Of a DNA stretch of 64,000 nt, positions 12,701 through 27,700 are shown piece by piece. The stretch spans positions 806,001 to 870,000 of the forward strand of contig JACATO010000605.1 of NCBI GenBank assembly GCA_018389105.1. Direction: 5' to 3'. Position numbers and translations under genes: made by a program. The notes under the pieces are model-generated. The model did no database searches, was not told the origin of the DNA, and was given only the letters and a program-made list of their open reading frames with translations. The first letter of the stretch is position 1; every line of letters begins with the position of its first letter. The DNA comes from Nautilus pompilius. Its lineage: Eukaryota > Mollusca > Cephalopoda > Nautilida > Nautilidae.

Positions 12701-15700
12701 TGTGATTTCCTGGAACTGGCCAAAGTTACGCATACAGTTATAGGCAAGGACCAGGGGTCGGCCCATCATGGACTCTCTACAGCTGATCAGAGAAACCTTC
12801 ATAGAGTAGACACGGAAGCTCCCCAGCTGTCACACTAGCCATCCAATAGGGAAGACTGGGGCTTTCTGTTCAGGACACTAAAAACAGTCTGGGTTCGGGG
12901 GAGACTTTATTGGTTGGATAGAGTCATGTCGCATCGATATCCAGACAAGAACTAGTCAGAACGGCTTCGCGTCGGTTTACCTCAAACCTCTCGCGGATTA
13001 CGGCAGGGCTGCCTTCTCAGTGCCCTACTGTAATGTAATCATAGCGGAGACGCCGGCCTTGAGGAGAAAATCAAAGGGATAGAGATAACGGTGGCTAAAA
13101 TTGTCCAGAATGCCTACGACACCACGATTATCCTACAGGAGGTGAAGGGTCTGCCATCTGTGTTTGACAAACAAGCTGTACGGGGATGCATCCGGTGCCT
13201 GAATTAACAGAGCCAAAACAGAGGGAGCATGGCTGGGTTCTCTTTGGAGAAGGCATCACGACTTTCAGAACTTATTATTCGAGTAGCAGCCGGACATTAA
13301 TTGTAAGCAACATTTGGTGAGGTGACTGAGGTCACTAAAGCCAGCCTTTTCTCCTTGCTGATTAAAACGGGGCTTTTCTTTTATAGTTCTTAGGGACATA
13401 CAGAGAGAAAACTCTGTTCAGGGGGAAGCAGTTGGGTAAATCTTACCTACCCTGCTCCTTTACTCTGCCTTAAAAAGGAAAAAAAAAAATAGTTGTTGTG
13501 AATTTGATACAAAACAGGGAAGAAAAGTGAAGGAGATGAGTCTTTTAAAGAAATGAAACTATAAATTAAAAATACTATAACAATTCAGTTTTCTAGTGAC
13601 ATTGCATAATTTTTTATGCGATTACTTAATGAGGCAATTAATCAAGATATCAAGTTTACATAGCACCAAGAACAACAGGTTATCCATCATTTCTGCTTTC
13701 TTTCAGACTCAGTCTCACCTCTCACTAGTATCCCAAGCAAATGTAAGCGATAACTCCAAGAAACCAAAAGGTGCCAAGTCAAAGAAGAATGCAGTGAACA
13801 ACAAAATCTCTCCATGCGACAGCAAGGTCAGTAGCAATTGCTCTCACAATTTTTCTCTTAAAAATATAAATTGTTTGTGTACAATCCATATAAATAAATA
13901 AATTTCTCTTTATGCACAGGGAAAGAACATTGAAAATGATGAAAGTGATGCTGATGTAGCTGACATCCTTAAATTTGAAGATGAAGGACACATTGAGTTG
14001 ACACTGAAGATGTTGGGATACATGTGTGATAATATCAACAGAGATCTTCAGGTGAGTAAGCTGGGACACAAAAATTAATAAGGTAACAGTTGGCTTCATT
14101 AACTTGGGGAAAAAAAAACCCACAAACACAAAAAGTCCAAAAAATAAGTTATGAACTTTTGTTAAATTGTTTGCAATAATTATTCCTCCCTTTTTTTCTG
14201 GTCTGGTTTGGTCTGTATAATGATATTAATTGTAAGCTCATATTCTAACTAGACTATAAGCCTGTACTTCTTTTCACATCAGGAATTAGAAGTATTCTAT
14301 AATGTAAGTCCACCTGTTTTTTCAGGATTTTAACAATTATAATATGAAAGTATATTTATGGCTTTAAGAAGTTTAATTATAATCTTCTGTTACTATGTTG
14401 GCAATATGCTTGCTTTGTTTTAGGATGCTGATGAAGTTACTTCTTTCCTGAATTTTTTGAATAGTCAGTTTTCCATTATTGAGTTTATAATGAATCTAAA
14501 AGATGATGCATTATCATTTTCAGATGCTGCTGTGACCTCTTTCAAATTACTAGAAAGCCAAAATTATCTATTTACCATGAACATATATCCATCAATTTGA
14601 TCATAGTAGAATATTTTGATTCTCTTTAAATTTAAATTTAAGCTTCATTTTATTTACATCTCCATACACAGAGCTTATAAAATTTGTTCTACTCTGTTTT
14701 ATAATGTGGTTGCTTTCCTTGAAAACTTATTTCTGCAGAATGGTTTTCTTTCATACATTTTTTTCAGAATTATATGGAAGATTTATTGAATAATAATTAT
14801 ACTACTAAAGATTCAGTTTTCAATATGTCTAAGAAAAAAATTGTTGTATTCTTGCACTGTTTAAGCAAGCTTTTCTTAAAAGGCAGCTACAAAGTGTTAC
14901 CAAAAGAACTTATCCTCAGATTAATTTATAAGTTTCACATTTAATTGCTTATAGAATGAAATTCTTAAATTCAAGGATTACATTTCCATACCATACAGAA
15001 TCTATATGGTTATCTAGTTACTTATTGGCAATGTGCTGTTGCATACAGTGGAAAAACAATCTGGTGCACAAAAGCAAGAATTGCTGAGCATTTTTCTGGT
15101 TCTTGGGGTTCTTCGTTTTATTAAATTGTAAAATTCACAGGACACAGTTTCAAATGATCTCATTTTAAAATTCTCAACACAGCACGATCAGATTGCGTTT
15201 TTAAAATTATGGGATCTTTGGATGTCTATCAGTTCAAGCGATCACTCTGCTCTCAACAACATTCATCTTCCTTGCTTTTGTTTGTAAGCTTTTCCTCCAG
15301 ATCTTTGTGTGTCTGCTTTAAGTGTATATGGAAATTTTGAAAATTATACCTTTATACTCAGTTGTCATCTGGTAACCATGGATGCTCTGGTTCTTTGGCA
15401 TGTTTGTGCATGCAACTATATATATGTGTATATTTTGAGTGTGTTTTGTTGTTTTATTGCTTTCTTTTTTGTTTAAAAATAAATAGTGTGTATCTACTCT
15501 CATTTTCGTGCACACAAAATTATGCATTTTTATGTTTATCCTTTTTTTTAAGTATTAATTTTTTCTGTAACTAGATGACTAATTTCAGGTATTTCTCACC
15601 ATCTTCTTAGTACAACTAACTGAAAAATCTGTTTTAATGATCTTTTCTTGTTGCCATCAAGAGAGTTTAACCCTGAGGACTGTGTTGTATGCAATGATGT

Positions 15701-18700
15701 TAATTTTCAGTAGACTTTACTATTTTTGGATAGTACAAGTGGCTGGAGTTCATACTGAACCTACCACTTATTGGCCTCCAAGTCTTTTTGACTACTTCTT
15801 TAGGTCATATTATGGTGGCACAGTGGCCGGAGTGTTAATATGAAATAAAACATAAAAAAAAGAGTTAACAACAAATAGGTTGTAGGTTCAAGGCTGGTTC
15901 TAGTCATTTGTTCTATATATAAGTTAACGTCATTGTCCTTTTAAGGACTATATCCTGATTATGAAAACAAGGAAGAATTTGTGAAACATAAGTTTTTAAA
16001 TTAGTTTTTCTAACAGCGGGATAGGGGAATGGCTGAATCCACTATTTTTTTAAGTAATGCATCACCAAGAACTTTTTGTTTTTACTTGATAATGTTTCTT
16101 TTTTAAATATTGCACAGGATTATCTTCGTAAACAGCTGGACAACATCAACTCAATCAATATAGTTGAACAAACAACACAATTCCTCAGTGTTTTGTATTC
16201 TAGTGTGGATAATAGTACAATGGCACTACTCTTACAACTCTTTGATGTACTCTCAGAATTCTCATCAGTAAGTATAAGAAACTTTTAGAGAATTACAAAG
16301 ACAACACAGAAAATAGCTTGTTTATTTTACACAGATAAAAGATTATGCATTTCTGTATAGAATAAAATTTTTAAACCAAATGTGTTGCATTTTAAAAGAT
16401 ATGAAAGATTTATATTAAAATTTAAAGAGGTAGTACCTGTATTTATCTGCTATATAATATTTTAATAATTAAAAAATGAAACAATTTGCAACTATTAAAT
16501 TATAATGGTTGTCTCTTGTAATCAAAGATGGCTATTCATGAATTACATGAAATTCTGGTGCATGCATTTGTTGTGTAGTGTAGGTTAGGACTTGGTATGT
16601 TAGCAGGTGGGTTAGGGGTTCCAAGGCACCAAAAATACTCAATCTTTACCAGTTGAAACATCTGGAAAAGAAAAACGTTGTTCCAAAGCAGCTGAGTCTA
16701 CACCTCTCATACATTTTCTGGTGGATTTTTCATGAACCACTGGGAACAAATGGATCATTCAATTACAAGCAAGTCAGGAAGCTATAGTTGCTTGGAGCAA
16801 ACAATAACAAATGAAGTAAAGTATGAAAACCATTCCTCAACAGTTAGTTATTCATAGATCTTGTATTAAGTGTTCTGGTCAAGCCAGAGAGATGCAGGAC
16901 TAATAACTTTTAGAATGCCAACTTTCTATACAGAGCCTGGATTCTTTTAATTCTTAGAAAGTGACCATACCTAAATGATGCTTCTGTTACTGTCAGTATC
17001 TCATTAAAGAGTCTGCTGGATGCAACAAAATACAGGTAATATATCTGTCATGGTATTGCATTAACTTTGGACCTCTGATGCAAAAGCCTGCAAATCTTTC
17101 AACTCATAAATGGATCAGGCATCCAAACAGCTGCTTGTCATTACTTTTTAAATACGAAAGGACTTGCCATTTGCAGAACAAATGATGAATAGATAAAGTG
17201 GGTGAGCAAGCATAAAAATTCTGCTGTCGCCTGGCTGATCATGGAGAATTTGGCTTATCCTTATTTGCTACCTGAAACAGCAAGGAAATGTTCTGTATCC
17301 ACTTTGTGTAATTCTATGACAAGGATATTGTTCCAGGAATAAGATGCTTATATATTACAGAGAAAAGATCTATTAAATTGTAAGCATAAAGATAATCTGT
17401 ACTATGTTATTATGGGTATAAAGACATTTATTTACAAACTTGAAGGTTTTTTTTTGAAAATGAATTTTTCTTTAGACTAACATCTCAAATTATAGTAATT
17501 AACTCTCTTTGTAACAAGGATTTGTAGATAAAGGACCATAAATTAGTAAAGGTTCCAACACTAAAACACTGGATATTCATTGACACTGAGTTCCAGTGCT
17601 TTCTATCTAAGAGTAAACTTGCTATATTGGGGGGGGGGCAAAACCACCTACACCACAAACAAATTCATGCACCCAAGTGTGTGCATTTGATCTGAGAATG
17701 ACCATCTTCAATTACAGAAGGTGACCATTGATACGATTAACCTGCATCAATCATAATGCTAAAACAACCTCACATACAGTAATGATCTATGCAAATTGTA
17801 AAACATCCTACAATGTATGTAACTGAAGCCACAAAAAACCTCTTTGTAAACGGGAGTACATTCCTAGGTCCTATGTAATTTTATTTTTCCAGGGAAATCT
17901 CCAAAATCAAGCAGTTGTGTTTGAGAATAAAATATGTGATTATATCAACTATATACTAAGGATGAAAAAGTTTCCAGGTTGTTCAGAAGATGAGGTAATG
18001 ATTTCCTTTAGACTGTTGAAGACATACAGTATAATTTATGCTGAAAAGTTAAATCCATGCATTTAATAATATAGATGTGCAAACCTGTATTTAAAATGAA
18101 GGATGCCACACGTGCCTTATAATACCTGTGATGGCTCCAAGATTGATCAAAGGCCACTAAATTGTTTTGCATGTTTTTCCTTAACGTAATATATTCATAT
18201 AACCAAAGCAACAACTGAACAGGTATGACAGATTATATCAATATATTGAAGATTTGGAAATGGTTTGCTCCTGTATAAATAATAGAACTATGAAGGAGAA
18301 TTTCAAACTAAAAATTAAGTTGTCAATTTCCTCCCTTCTAAGTAATTCTTGCTCATTTTGTTTGACAGCCTTTATTATGTTAAAAAAAATTTAAGAATAA
18401 ACAAATCCAAGTATCAGTTTCCTAACTTACCATCTCTCTACATCTTCAGAATGCTGCTTGCTAACATAGTTCAGTGAAATGCACGTGATAAAACACGCAT
18501 TGTAAAATCATCCTCTCAGCAAATTGTTTGTAATTAATATCTTTTTTGTTTTGAGAAATGGTTAGTTTAATTGTTTATCTACTATTTCATGTTTTTTTTA
18601 TTTTGAAAAAAACCCCAGATTTATGAGTTGAAGAAATCAATAGCCATTCTCATTCACACCTTGACAGCGGAAAACCAACCAAAAGATAGCGTCAGTGAGT

Positions 18701-21700
18701 CAGGGAGTATTTTAAACTTGGCTAAAGTAAGTTCATTTGCAGAGATCAAATAAGTACCTACCAGCCTTTGCCTTAACAAACAATTTCCAGTGTCCTGTTA
18801 ATTTATTTATGTTTTGAACCATTTATTTACTTGCTTTTTTAAAAACCTAATACAAAAATAGAACACTAAAGTAAATAAAAGTCTCTTGCAAGGGACTTTT
18901 GAATCCAGAATGAGGTTTTAATGCTACAGATTTCATGAATGTGTGCCTTTAAAATTTTTTTTTACCTGTAAAAATTATTTGTTGTAACCATTTTTCTGAT
19001 CTGCTCAATTTTTGTAGCACCACGAACGAAACGATTTCTGGTGATGGATACAGATTTTTTTAATTTACCTTTTTAAATGGCATAGAGTAATGTGCCCAGT
19101 TTGACTTGTTAGTTACTGACTGTTTCTTTTTGCCATACAGAATATATTTGAATATTTAGACAGTGAAAACTTTGTTGGCATGATGATGGAAACCTATCAG
19201 TTCATTAAGGTATTGTATTTGTTTTCCATGTCTATATTTCTTTCTCATTCTCTTTGTTAAATAAAAAAGGAAGACATTTCAAGAGTTTTATTTACATATT
19301 TATGAATTTATGAATGGTAGTCTGTTTTTTTTAAATAGTTTCTGAAACTTATGTATAGTCCCTATTTTCTGAAAAGTATTGATCAGGGGCGGACTGAGCC
19401 ATAGGTCAATCGGACACTGCCCGAGGAGGGCCCATAGCTACAAGGGGCCCACAGCTGCAAGAGATTCCCATATAAATTCTATTAAATGAATACTCCAATA
19501 TACTCCAGATGCAGTTTTTGAAATTTACACCCCCAAACCGCCCTCCCTTATCTGGTGCTTTGTAGCCTCTGACATCAGCACTAAGGGGCCCAGTGAACAG
19601 TTATGCCCGAGGGCCTATAATACTCTCAGTCTGCACCTGGTATTGATCAAATGTATTTTAACCCTCTGCATACCACCTTGGCTGCATTTGTGCCCCACTA
19701 TTCTTCAAAATGCTTTACACATCACAGGTTGAGTCCTAGGGGCTGTGAGACACCATCTTCCTTATTAATATAAACAACTCTTTATAACGACAATCTGTAT
19801 GCTACTTTAATTCTGCGGTTTTACATTACAAGTGTGTTGACTAAATATACAACACAAACACTAACTAATGCTTCTAAGCTGCTGGTGGTATAAGTAAGGT
19901 AAAGACTGACATGGTATACAGGGGGTTAAAAATTATTTTCTATTTGAATCAAGTACTTTATTTGGAAAAGTATTCCAGATAGATAGTACATGATTAGAAG
20001 AATATTTGCACAAATCTGGTTGACAGTATATTTTAACTTGTAATCATTTTGTTTTTGTGCCACTAACATCAAAGAAACTATTTAAAATCTATATTTTTCT
20101 TCACCACGACAAATTCTAATACTTCTATCATACTTCTCCCAATGACTACACAAAAAAGCGGGCAGATGGAGCATATTTTATAAGCTACTGGGGACATTCA
20201 AGTGAAACATGGCTGATATAGCATCATTGTAATGTGTTTTCTACATCACAGGATGTTGTTACTTTCTATGCAAATTAGTTTTCACTATGCATCAACTGGA
20301 AACTTATCTGCGACTTTTATCATTTTATTTTGTAACTGAAACCAAGGCCAACATGAACTTTATTTTAGTTGAGTGATTCAAGTTTTTACTCCTTTTCCTA
20401 ATCCAGCCAGATTCCACCTGAACATTCCTAGTGTCACTACCCCCACTATCTTGCTTATGTTTTGATATTTCTCGCCTAAATAGTAGTTCACTGGGCTATT
20501 AAATGGATGAATGGATTCTTAGGTTGTTTTGTCTAGTGGAATGTTTGAAGCTGATATTTTGAATAGTTTTAGAAATGCAAGATGTACCCTTGTTTATACC
20601 AAGATTGGAATGAGGTATAATAAATCATAAAACTTTCTCTTCCTCTTACTAACAGTGTAACACTGAATATTAATAAGTTGTCTTTTTTTAAATTGGGATT
20701 TTTATTGAACTAAATTTTGATAAATGTGAATTTATGTGAGAACCGTAATTAATGCCGTCTTTTTGGTTAATATTTTGTTACTGCTAATTGCAAAAATTAC
20801 ATTACTTTCAGCTAGTAAAAACTGATGAGCCAGAATTATAGTGGCTTTTATTTACTTGGTGGACAACTTATTTTTTGTTGATTTATTAAAGGAGAATGCA
20901 GACTCTAAACTGTTGCTAGAGTACAACATAAAACAGTTTACTGGCTTTGCGTACTTTCACCTCCTCTTACGCAAGATGGATCTTCTGAATCTGTCTAAAG
21001 AGGGTAAGCTAGGTGTTTTCTGGTTTCTTTTTAGAGTAATTATAGGTATAGGTGAATCAACAATGTATTTATTTATTGTTCATAAAATAAATAGATTGCA
21101 GTGGGTGCAGGGCATTCAACTGCAATTCTTGTGGCAGTGCAGGCAGAATAGGGGAGACTGGTATTTTCTTGGTTGCAACCCGGTCATGAAAGAGAAAATA
21201 ATGAAGAGACTATAAATAACAGTATTCTGATCAGTTGGCATTTAGACATTTTGATATGAGCCGATACAGCAATTTTTATTTATGTAGATTATTACTTGCA
21301 GTTACAAATCAGTTTGTAAAATCCTGATGCTGGAACCTATGTTTAAAAGCAACAATCAACTAGTCATGACAGATCGCGTGTATATATAAATTAATGTATG
21401 AGCCTATATTGATAGAAACCAGGCTGAAATAGAATGGTGTTAACTGTTTGCAGCCTGTTTCATTTAACATCCCTAGTATATTAATATAGTATTTAATATA
21501 TCAATTAATAGTAAATATTTTATATATGTTTATATTAATTTAATAAATTAAAGCAATTTACTCTTATAATAAGACTGAAGAGTAAGTTTATTTACTTATG
21601 TATTAGCAAAATTGTTTATTTTATTGTATCTTTTTAAATCAAATCATAGAAATATGAAGTTTTGTTTTCTGTAAATATCATTTTAGTTTGTCTTGGATAA

Positions 21701-24700
21701 AAAAGAGACAATTTATCTGTATTTGTTAGTTAAAGGATAAATTAGGAACTAAGCAACATTTATAATGTTAATTGCAGACTTCTGCAAAACTAAAGAAAAT
21801 AAAGAGGCTTGGGACTATTTTATGGATAATACGTACTCTGTGGAGCTGCTGAAGGATGATACACTGCACAGAATTTACTTCACTGTGAAAGATAAGGTAA
21901 AATTCTTCTTTTACACTGAACTTACCGTGGATAATGAGATTGTGATGTATGGAATATTTAATAAAAATGCAACATAAACCGAATTGCAGTTGTTTCAGTA
22001 GTAGTTCACTCTTTGATCAGACTTGGCTGTAAAACTATATTCCGTATATAGTGTAATAATGCAGTTTTTATTTTCTTATAATTAAAAATTAGAAAATCTC
22101 TTTTAAGTTAGATTTTTGCAGAGATATTTTGTTTAAAACATTCTTCTTATTGACAGATAAAAAAAAAAGAAATTAAATGAACCTATATGCATCAGTGGCT
22201 TGCAGAACTTTAGAGTTACAACTCAAAGACATGTAAATTTGAAGATTGGAAGTCTATCATAGAACTTTGCTGCTGATTTATAATTTTTAATAGATTTTAT
22301 AATAAAAGTAGTTTCAGAATCATATGATTTTGAGGCATCTTTGAGGTTAGACTTCTGGACTGCTAAAGTTGGTGGCTTGAGTTTGAATTCAAGTCAGGAC
22401 CATCTGGTTTGGCATGCCTGCCTGGCATGGTTTCTTCTCACTCTTTCTCACTAGCTATTCCAGCCACTCCAGTTTTCTCCCACTAGTAGGGTTTTCTAGT
22501 ACATGTGATCAAGGTTCCACAGATAACCCTTGCACCTTTTCCATTGCTGAAGAGCCCCAGCCTTACCTAAGTAACTCGCTTGGCCACCAAGGCTGACACA
22601 TCTTACACTTTCTCCTTTTAGCTCATTGTTGAGAGATGCCATTAGACTGTGAGAGCCAGGATGCAATTCACCAAGAAGAAATCATTCATAATCATTAGCT
22701 GGAAATAAAATTAACAACAAAAAATACAAGCAATAAAACAGTTTAGTTATGGGCTATTAACAAAGTTAGCAGGGTGCTAGAAATAACTGGGTAATTTTAG
22801 TTCTATGACAGAAGCATGAAGTTTGTTCACACTTTAAACATGCTGGGCAGACATATTGTCCACGCCTAGGAAAAGATTTTGAAGTATTAAGAGTTTAGCA
22901 TAAATTCATAAGAATGTTTCTGGGTTTTAAGTATATAAGATATGTTACTGATTAAAAATATGAAATTTATACAATTTGGTTGTTAGATGTTTGAGAAGAG
23001 CTCTCATAATGTTTTTGAAAGATAACTAAGACAGACACATCTTAACTATAAACTGGTTGAAGTATCAGCACGACTTGATATCAGAAAAAAAGAAAGTTTG
23101 TTCTTAAAATGGTACAAGATTGAAATAAACTACCAGTGGCTTTTGTTGACATTGTCAGAATAATCTGGTTTTCTGATTTAAAAATCAAATTGATAGCCAT
23201 TTTTATAAATGGAAGAAATTGTATAAACTATAGTGGATTCCTGCTACTTAGTAGAAACCAATTCTCTGTATACCATCTAGATACCCCACTACCTTTAAAA
23301 TCTGCATTATTCAGCACAAGTTGAGCCACAGGAGCAGTGACTCATTGTACCATTCTTATTACTATAAAAACCATTTGTAATGACAGATCTGTATATCACT
23401 CCAACTCTTTGACATGTTTTTCATTATGACTATATTTAAATAAATACAAAGCTAGTTGAATACAAATACTAACTAGCACTTCTAAACTGTGGTTCAAATG
23501 CACCAAGGTAAAACCTGATGTGATATATGAGTGATACTGCTGCTGCTGTTTTCATACCCTCTTTAAAACCCAATCATTCAGGTTAGGCTCAAGATAATAG
23601 CCAGTTGGAAGCACTGGTTGGCACTAAAGTTTCCAGTGCATTCAGACTTCAGTTTAAGCCCTATTAATACTGTCTGTTTAGTTGTAGAAGGAAACTGGAA
23701 TAACCCATGCCAATGGACTCATAAAGAAGAGCAAGAACAATACCATAGGATGCTTGCCAACTAAGTGATAGTTCTCAGCAAAGATTGATCCTGGGCTCTC
23801 AGCCATGACAGGTCAATTTGCTATGCAGTCAACCTAAAACTGATTGTTTTGTTCTTTTTATTAGGATATTCTCAGAGAAGATGTGAAGGAAAAATTCAAA
23901 TATGCAGTAGATCGATCCAACCCATCAAACAAAATCCAAAGTTTTATGGACTGGGCAGTGGATATCATTGATGATATTAACTACCACAAAGAGATTTCTG
24001 CAAAACCTTTTGTTAGATTTCTTGTCAGATTATGGTAAGAACATCTCTTTTATCTTTTTCCATAGTTACATCTTCCATTTAAGATCATTTGTGAATATAA
24101 TAAAAAACAAGAAGAAAAGAGAGTTTAATTATTCATGAAAAAACGGTTTTGGTTACATGATACTTAAAAAAAATTCTCTTCATATCCAGGTCAGGTGCAA
24201 ATACAGCTGTTTTACTTCTCAGTTACCTTATTGCCATTCTCATTTTGGTCTTTTGGAAGCAGCCAGTTGACAATGAATCATCTGGACTTTACAAGTGAGT
24301 ACTTGAGTGCTGTAGTAACTCTCTCATTGCCATATTATTAGTTGTGCCATTTAAATTTATTTCATACTCAAAGCAACTGATACATACGAGTATACAATGC
24401 ATTTATTATCAGTTAACTAGATATTGAGATACCGTGTTGATTGTCCATTTTTCTTGTTCTAGTTTCTGCACAAAACTAGGTTTTGTGAGCCATCTTTTAT
24501 ACATGGGTAATTGAAGATGTTTTTCTGTTTTTTGTATATCAGTCTAAAAGTTTGCTGTTTTTTGTTTGTTCATATCAGTTTTTTCTATACAGTAGAGAAG
24601 ACCAGGCTTAAGTTGTTATAGCACCAGTAATTTCTGATTAGATGTAGATAAGATTATAACTGACATCTCAAGCAAATGATATCGATTATAACTCCTCTAT

Positions 24701-27700
24701 ATGATATAAATAATATTTATTTTAGTAGAATAAAATGCATGTTCATTGCATTAACCCTATTCACATCTTGGAGTGTGGTTCATTTGTAATTGCTCTTTAG
24801 AGCTGAAGGTCTTAAATATAATTTAGATGAAAATCATTACTTTCAGTTTACGTAATTGGTTCCATCTGACCATGAAATAGATTTTTATGAATAATATCTC
24901 TTCATAAGCTTTAAAGTTTTATTATATTAGTAAACAATAGAAATTGTGATTGAATTCAGCCCTGTGTGTTTTCGGTTCTTTTACAATTTCTCTGAAGAAA
25001 GAAATTTTTTGAAAATTTTAGTTGGACATTTTACTAATTTGTTTCTGTCTGTCTGCATGTGCTTGTGTTATCTATCTAACAGCTCCTTAGATTTGCTTAA
25101 TTTGTATGTTATGCTGGTAGAATTAACTGCAAAAACACAAAACAAAAAACAAGTAATTAATATTTGAGCATGATAAAATTCAATTTGTATCAGTTGCTTT
25201 AGAATTGTTTTATTTTTTAGTCCAGTTCCTCAGTATTTGTGGCCTGAGTTCCCAGTTGTCATGTATGCACTTGGTTCCATTCACAATCTTCTGTCATTTG
25301 TGATAGTGCTGATTTACTTTTTGTCAAACCGTGCCTATCCTCAATTCAGGTTCATCAGGTATGTATTTACTGCAGCCTCACTAATGATGTCCTTTTTAAG
25401 AGAGTGCTGAAATGTATTCAAAGCTTTTCTGTATACAGCACCTGGCTAATCTTTGAGAACCATAACATTAAAACCTAATATTCTTGAATTAGGATGCACT
25501 TGTCAAAGTTGTGCTACAGCAAATTTTAATACTGTTGTTGTTTCTGGAAATCCCAAATGCAGCCTTACATGCAGATAACCTGACCACAAGAACACCAATA
25601 GTGGCATATGACAGACAGAGCAGGCTGTCCAAGAAAATTCTGATTAGAAGGGAAAGTTTCTTCAGATACTAGTTTCCTTACACAGAAAGAATTAGTGCAT
25701 AAGTGTGAGCAGACACTCATGCTACTGGCTAATCATTTAACATGGCTTAGATCTATCAGAAACTGATTTGTGGCCATCACCATGATCACCAATGTGCTAT
25801 GCTAAAGGACTGCCCCATGCATAAGTTTACCGTTCACTCAATAAAGAATTTATTAATTAAACTCAATTATTTATGCTATTTAAATTCATTTAATTCCCTA
25901 CTTTCTCTTCTCTCAATTAACTCTTTACAGTTTTCTCCATTGTAGGTAATATATTGTTTGTAAACATTTTAGATGGTTCAAATTTTTCTGCTTTTACCAT
26001 CTGTATAGAAGGAAACTGAATTTATGGCTTCAAAGTGCTTGACATCTCTCTCTCTCTGTACTGACGTCATCTCTCTCTCTCTCTCTCTCTTGTGTGCAGC
26101 ACAAGGACAAAAACATGTATTACTTTTCTCCTTTTCTTTTATACTTTTTAGGAAAAACGAAGAAAACAACACCAGCATAAACCTGTGGAAGTCAGAAAAT
26201 AAAATGTCACATCTGAGAGGGGCCTTTTTTAGTCTAACAACATTTTATTACGTTGTAAGTTTGAGACTTTGCTGCTACCGAACAAACTGCCTTCTGCAAT
26301 AACTGTACTTGGGTGCTTTTATTCCCAGACTGGCACGTATACATTTTTCTCACTGATACATACTCACACGTGTATGCATGATCTTCTTCCCAGATCTGCT
26401 CGGGGCAAACTATTTACCTGGTAAGTCTGCCAGACTTTTGGTGGCTGTGCAATTGTCTACGCAGCAGCAGGAAGTCAGTTGGTAAAAATTTGATAGTAGG
26501 TCACAACTACTGAAATTATCTCCCTTTAACTACTAACCAGAGTACACACACTGATCTGGATAGCAGATACTTTCATCAGATTTTGTTTTAAGTTTATCAC
26601 AATAGTACATTATCTACATCAAAATGAATTAAAAATTAAATTATTAAGAATAAATAGTAAACTTTAACTCTTTACCTCCTGAAGCCACCAAGTGGAAGAG
26701 GTAACCTACTAATTTTTTTTTGCATGGCTAAAAACCTTTGTTAAAAGAACTGTTGCATTTACCAGATTCTTAATTTTGAAAAATGATAAATTATCGATTT
26801 ATTTGGCTAGAAGTGTATATTAATTCTACATTTGGACACAAACAGGAGAAGATGGCTTTCTTTTCTTTTTTTTCTTTTAATATTTAGATAATTTCTTTTC
26901 TTATTTCAGTTGTTTCTGATTTTGTCCATTTGTGGAACAATCTTCCATGGCTATTTCTTCTCATTCCACCTCCTCCACATTGTGATGAAAAATCAGATGC
27001 TGAGCAGAGTGATCCTGGCCGTTACTAAAAATGGTGAGGATCTATACATTAATGTACAAGGGACATTCAAATGAAACCTGGCTAAAATAGCATGATCATG
27101 TGTAGATTACCACTAGGCACACATCAGTAGTTCAGATTTTTCACAGGATCATAAACTAAAGCAAACAAAACTTTTGCTGCAATGAGATTCAGCTTTGAAA
27201 ATACTACATCCTGGTTTGTACCTGATCAATATTTTTAATATTTCAGTTATTTAATGCTGATATAGCTGAATGTCATTTCAGCTAGAGCTTAATTTTTAAA
27301 ATGCGAAAACATGCAGTATTTTGTTATGGTAAATTTGAATAAGAGTTTGTTTTACAAGACAAAACAAAGAAGAAAATAACAAAATTCACTATGTTCAATT
27401 ACCACGCACTTTTTTCTTTTCTTTTTTGTGATAAGTTAATATTTAAAAAAATTTTTATTTTTCTGGATAATAACTAGGAAATCAGCCTAATTTTCTCTTT
27501 GCTGTTGTTATAGTGTAAGATCCTGCTAAAACGAGAAGCACATAAGCAGATATTTAAAAAACTTCTAAAAAGGAAAAAAAAAACACGCCGTAGAAACACA
27601 ACAACACCAAAATCAGTGACAACAAAAGCAAATTTTTAGCACTTTTAGTTACCACTGTTTCAGTCTGTTTAGTATTATTGCCCAAATTGCTAGACACTAG

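Noticed and set aside
13779..14129. 116-codon minus-strand open frame
   Set aside because: It is antisense to IP3R-like exons 13 and 14, which have the correct splice sites and family motifs.
26059..26072. TGACGTCA as a CRE regulatory site
   Set aside because: It is inside a CT microsatellite deep in an intron, so chance is likely.
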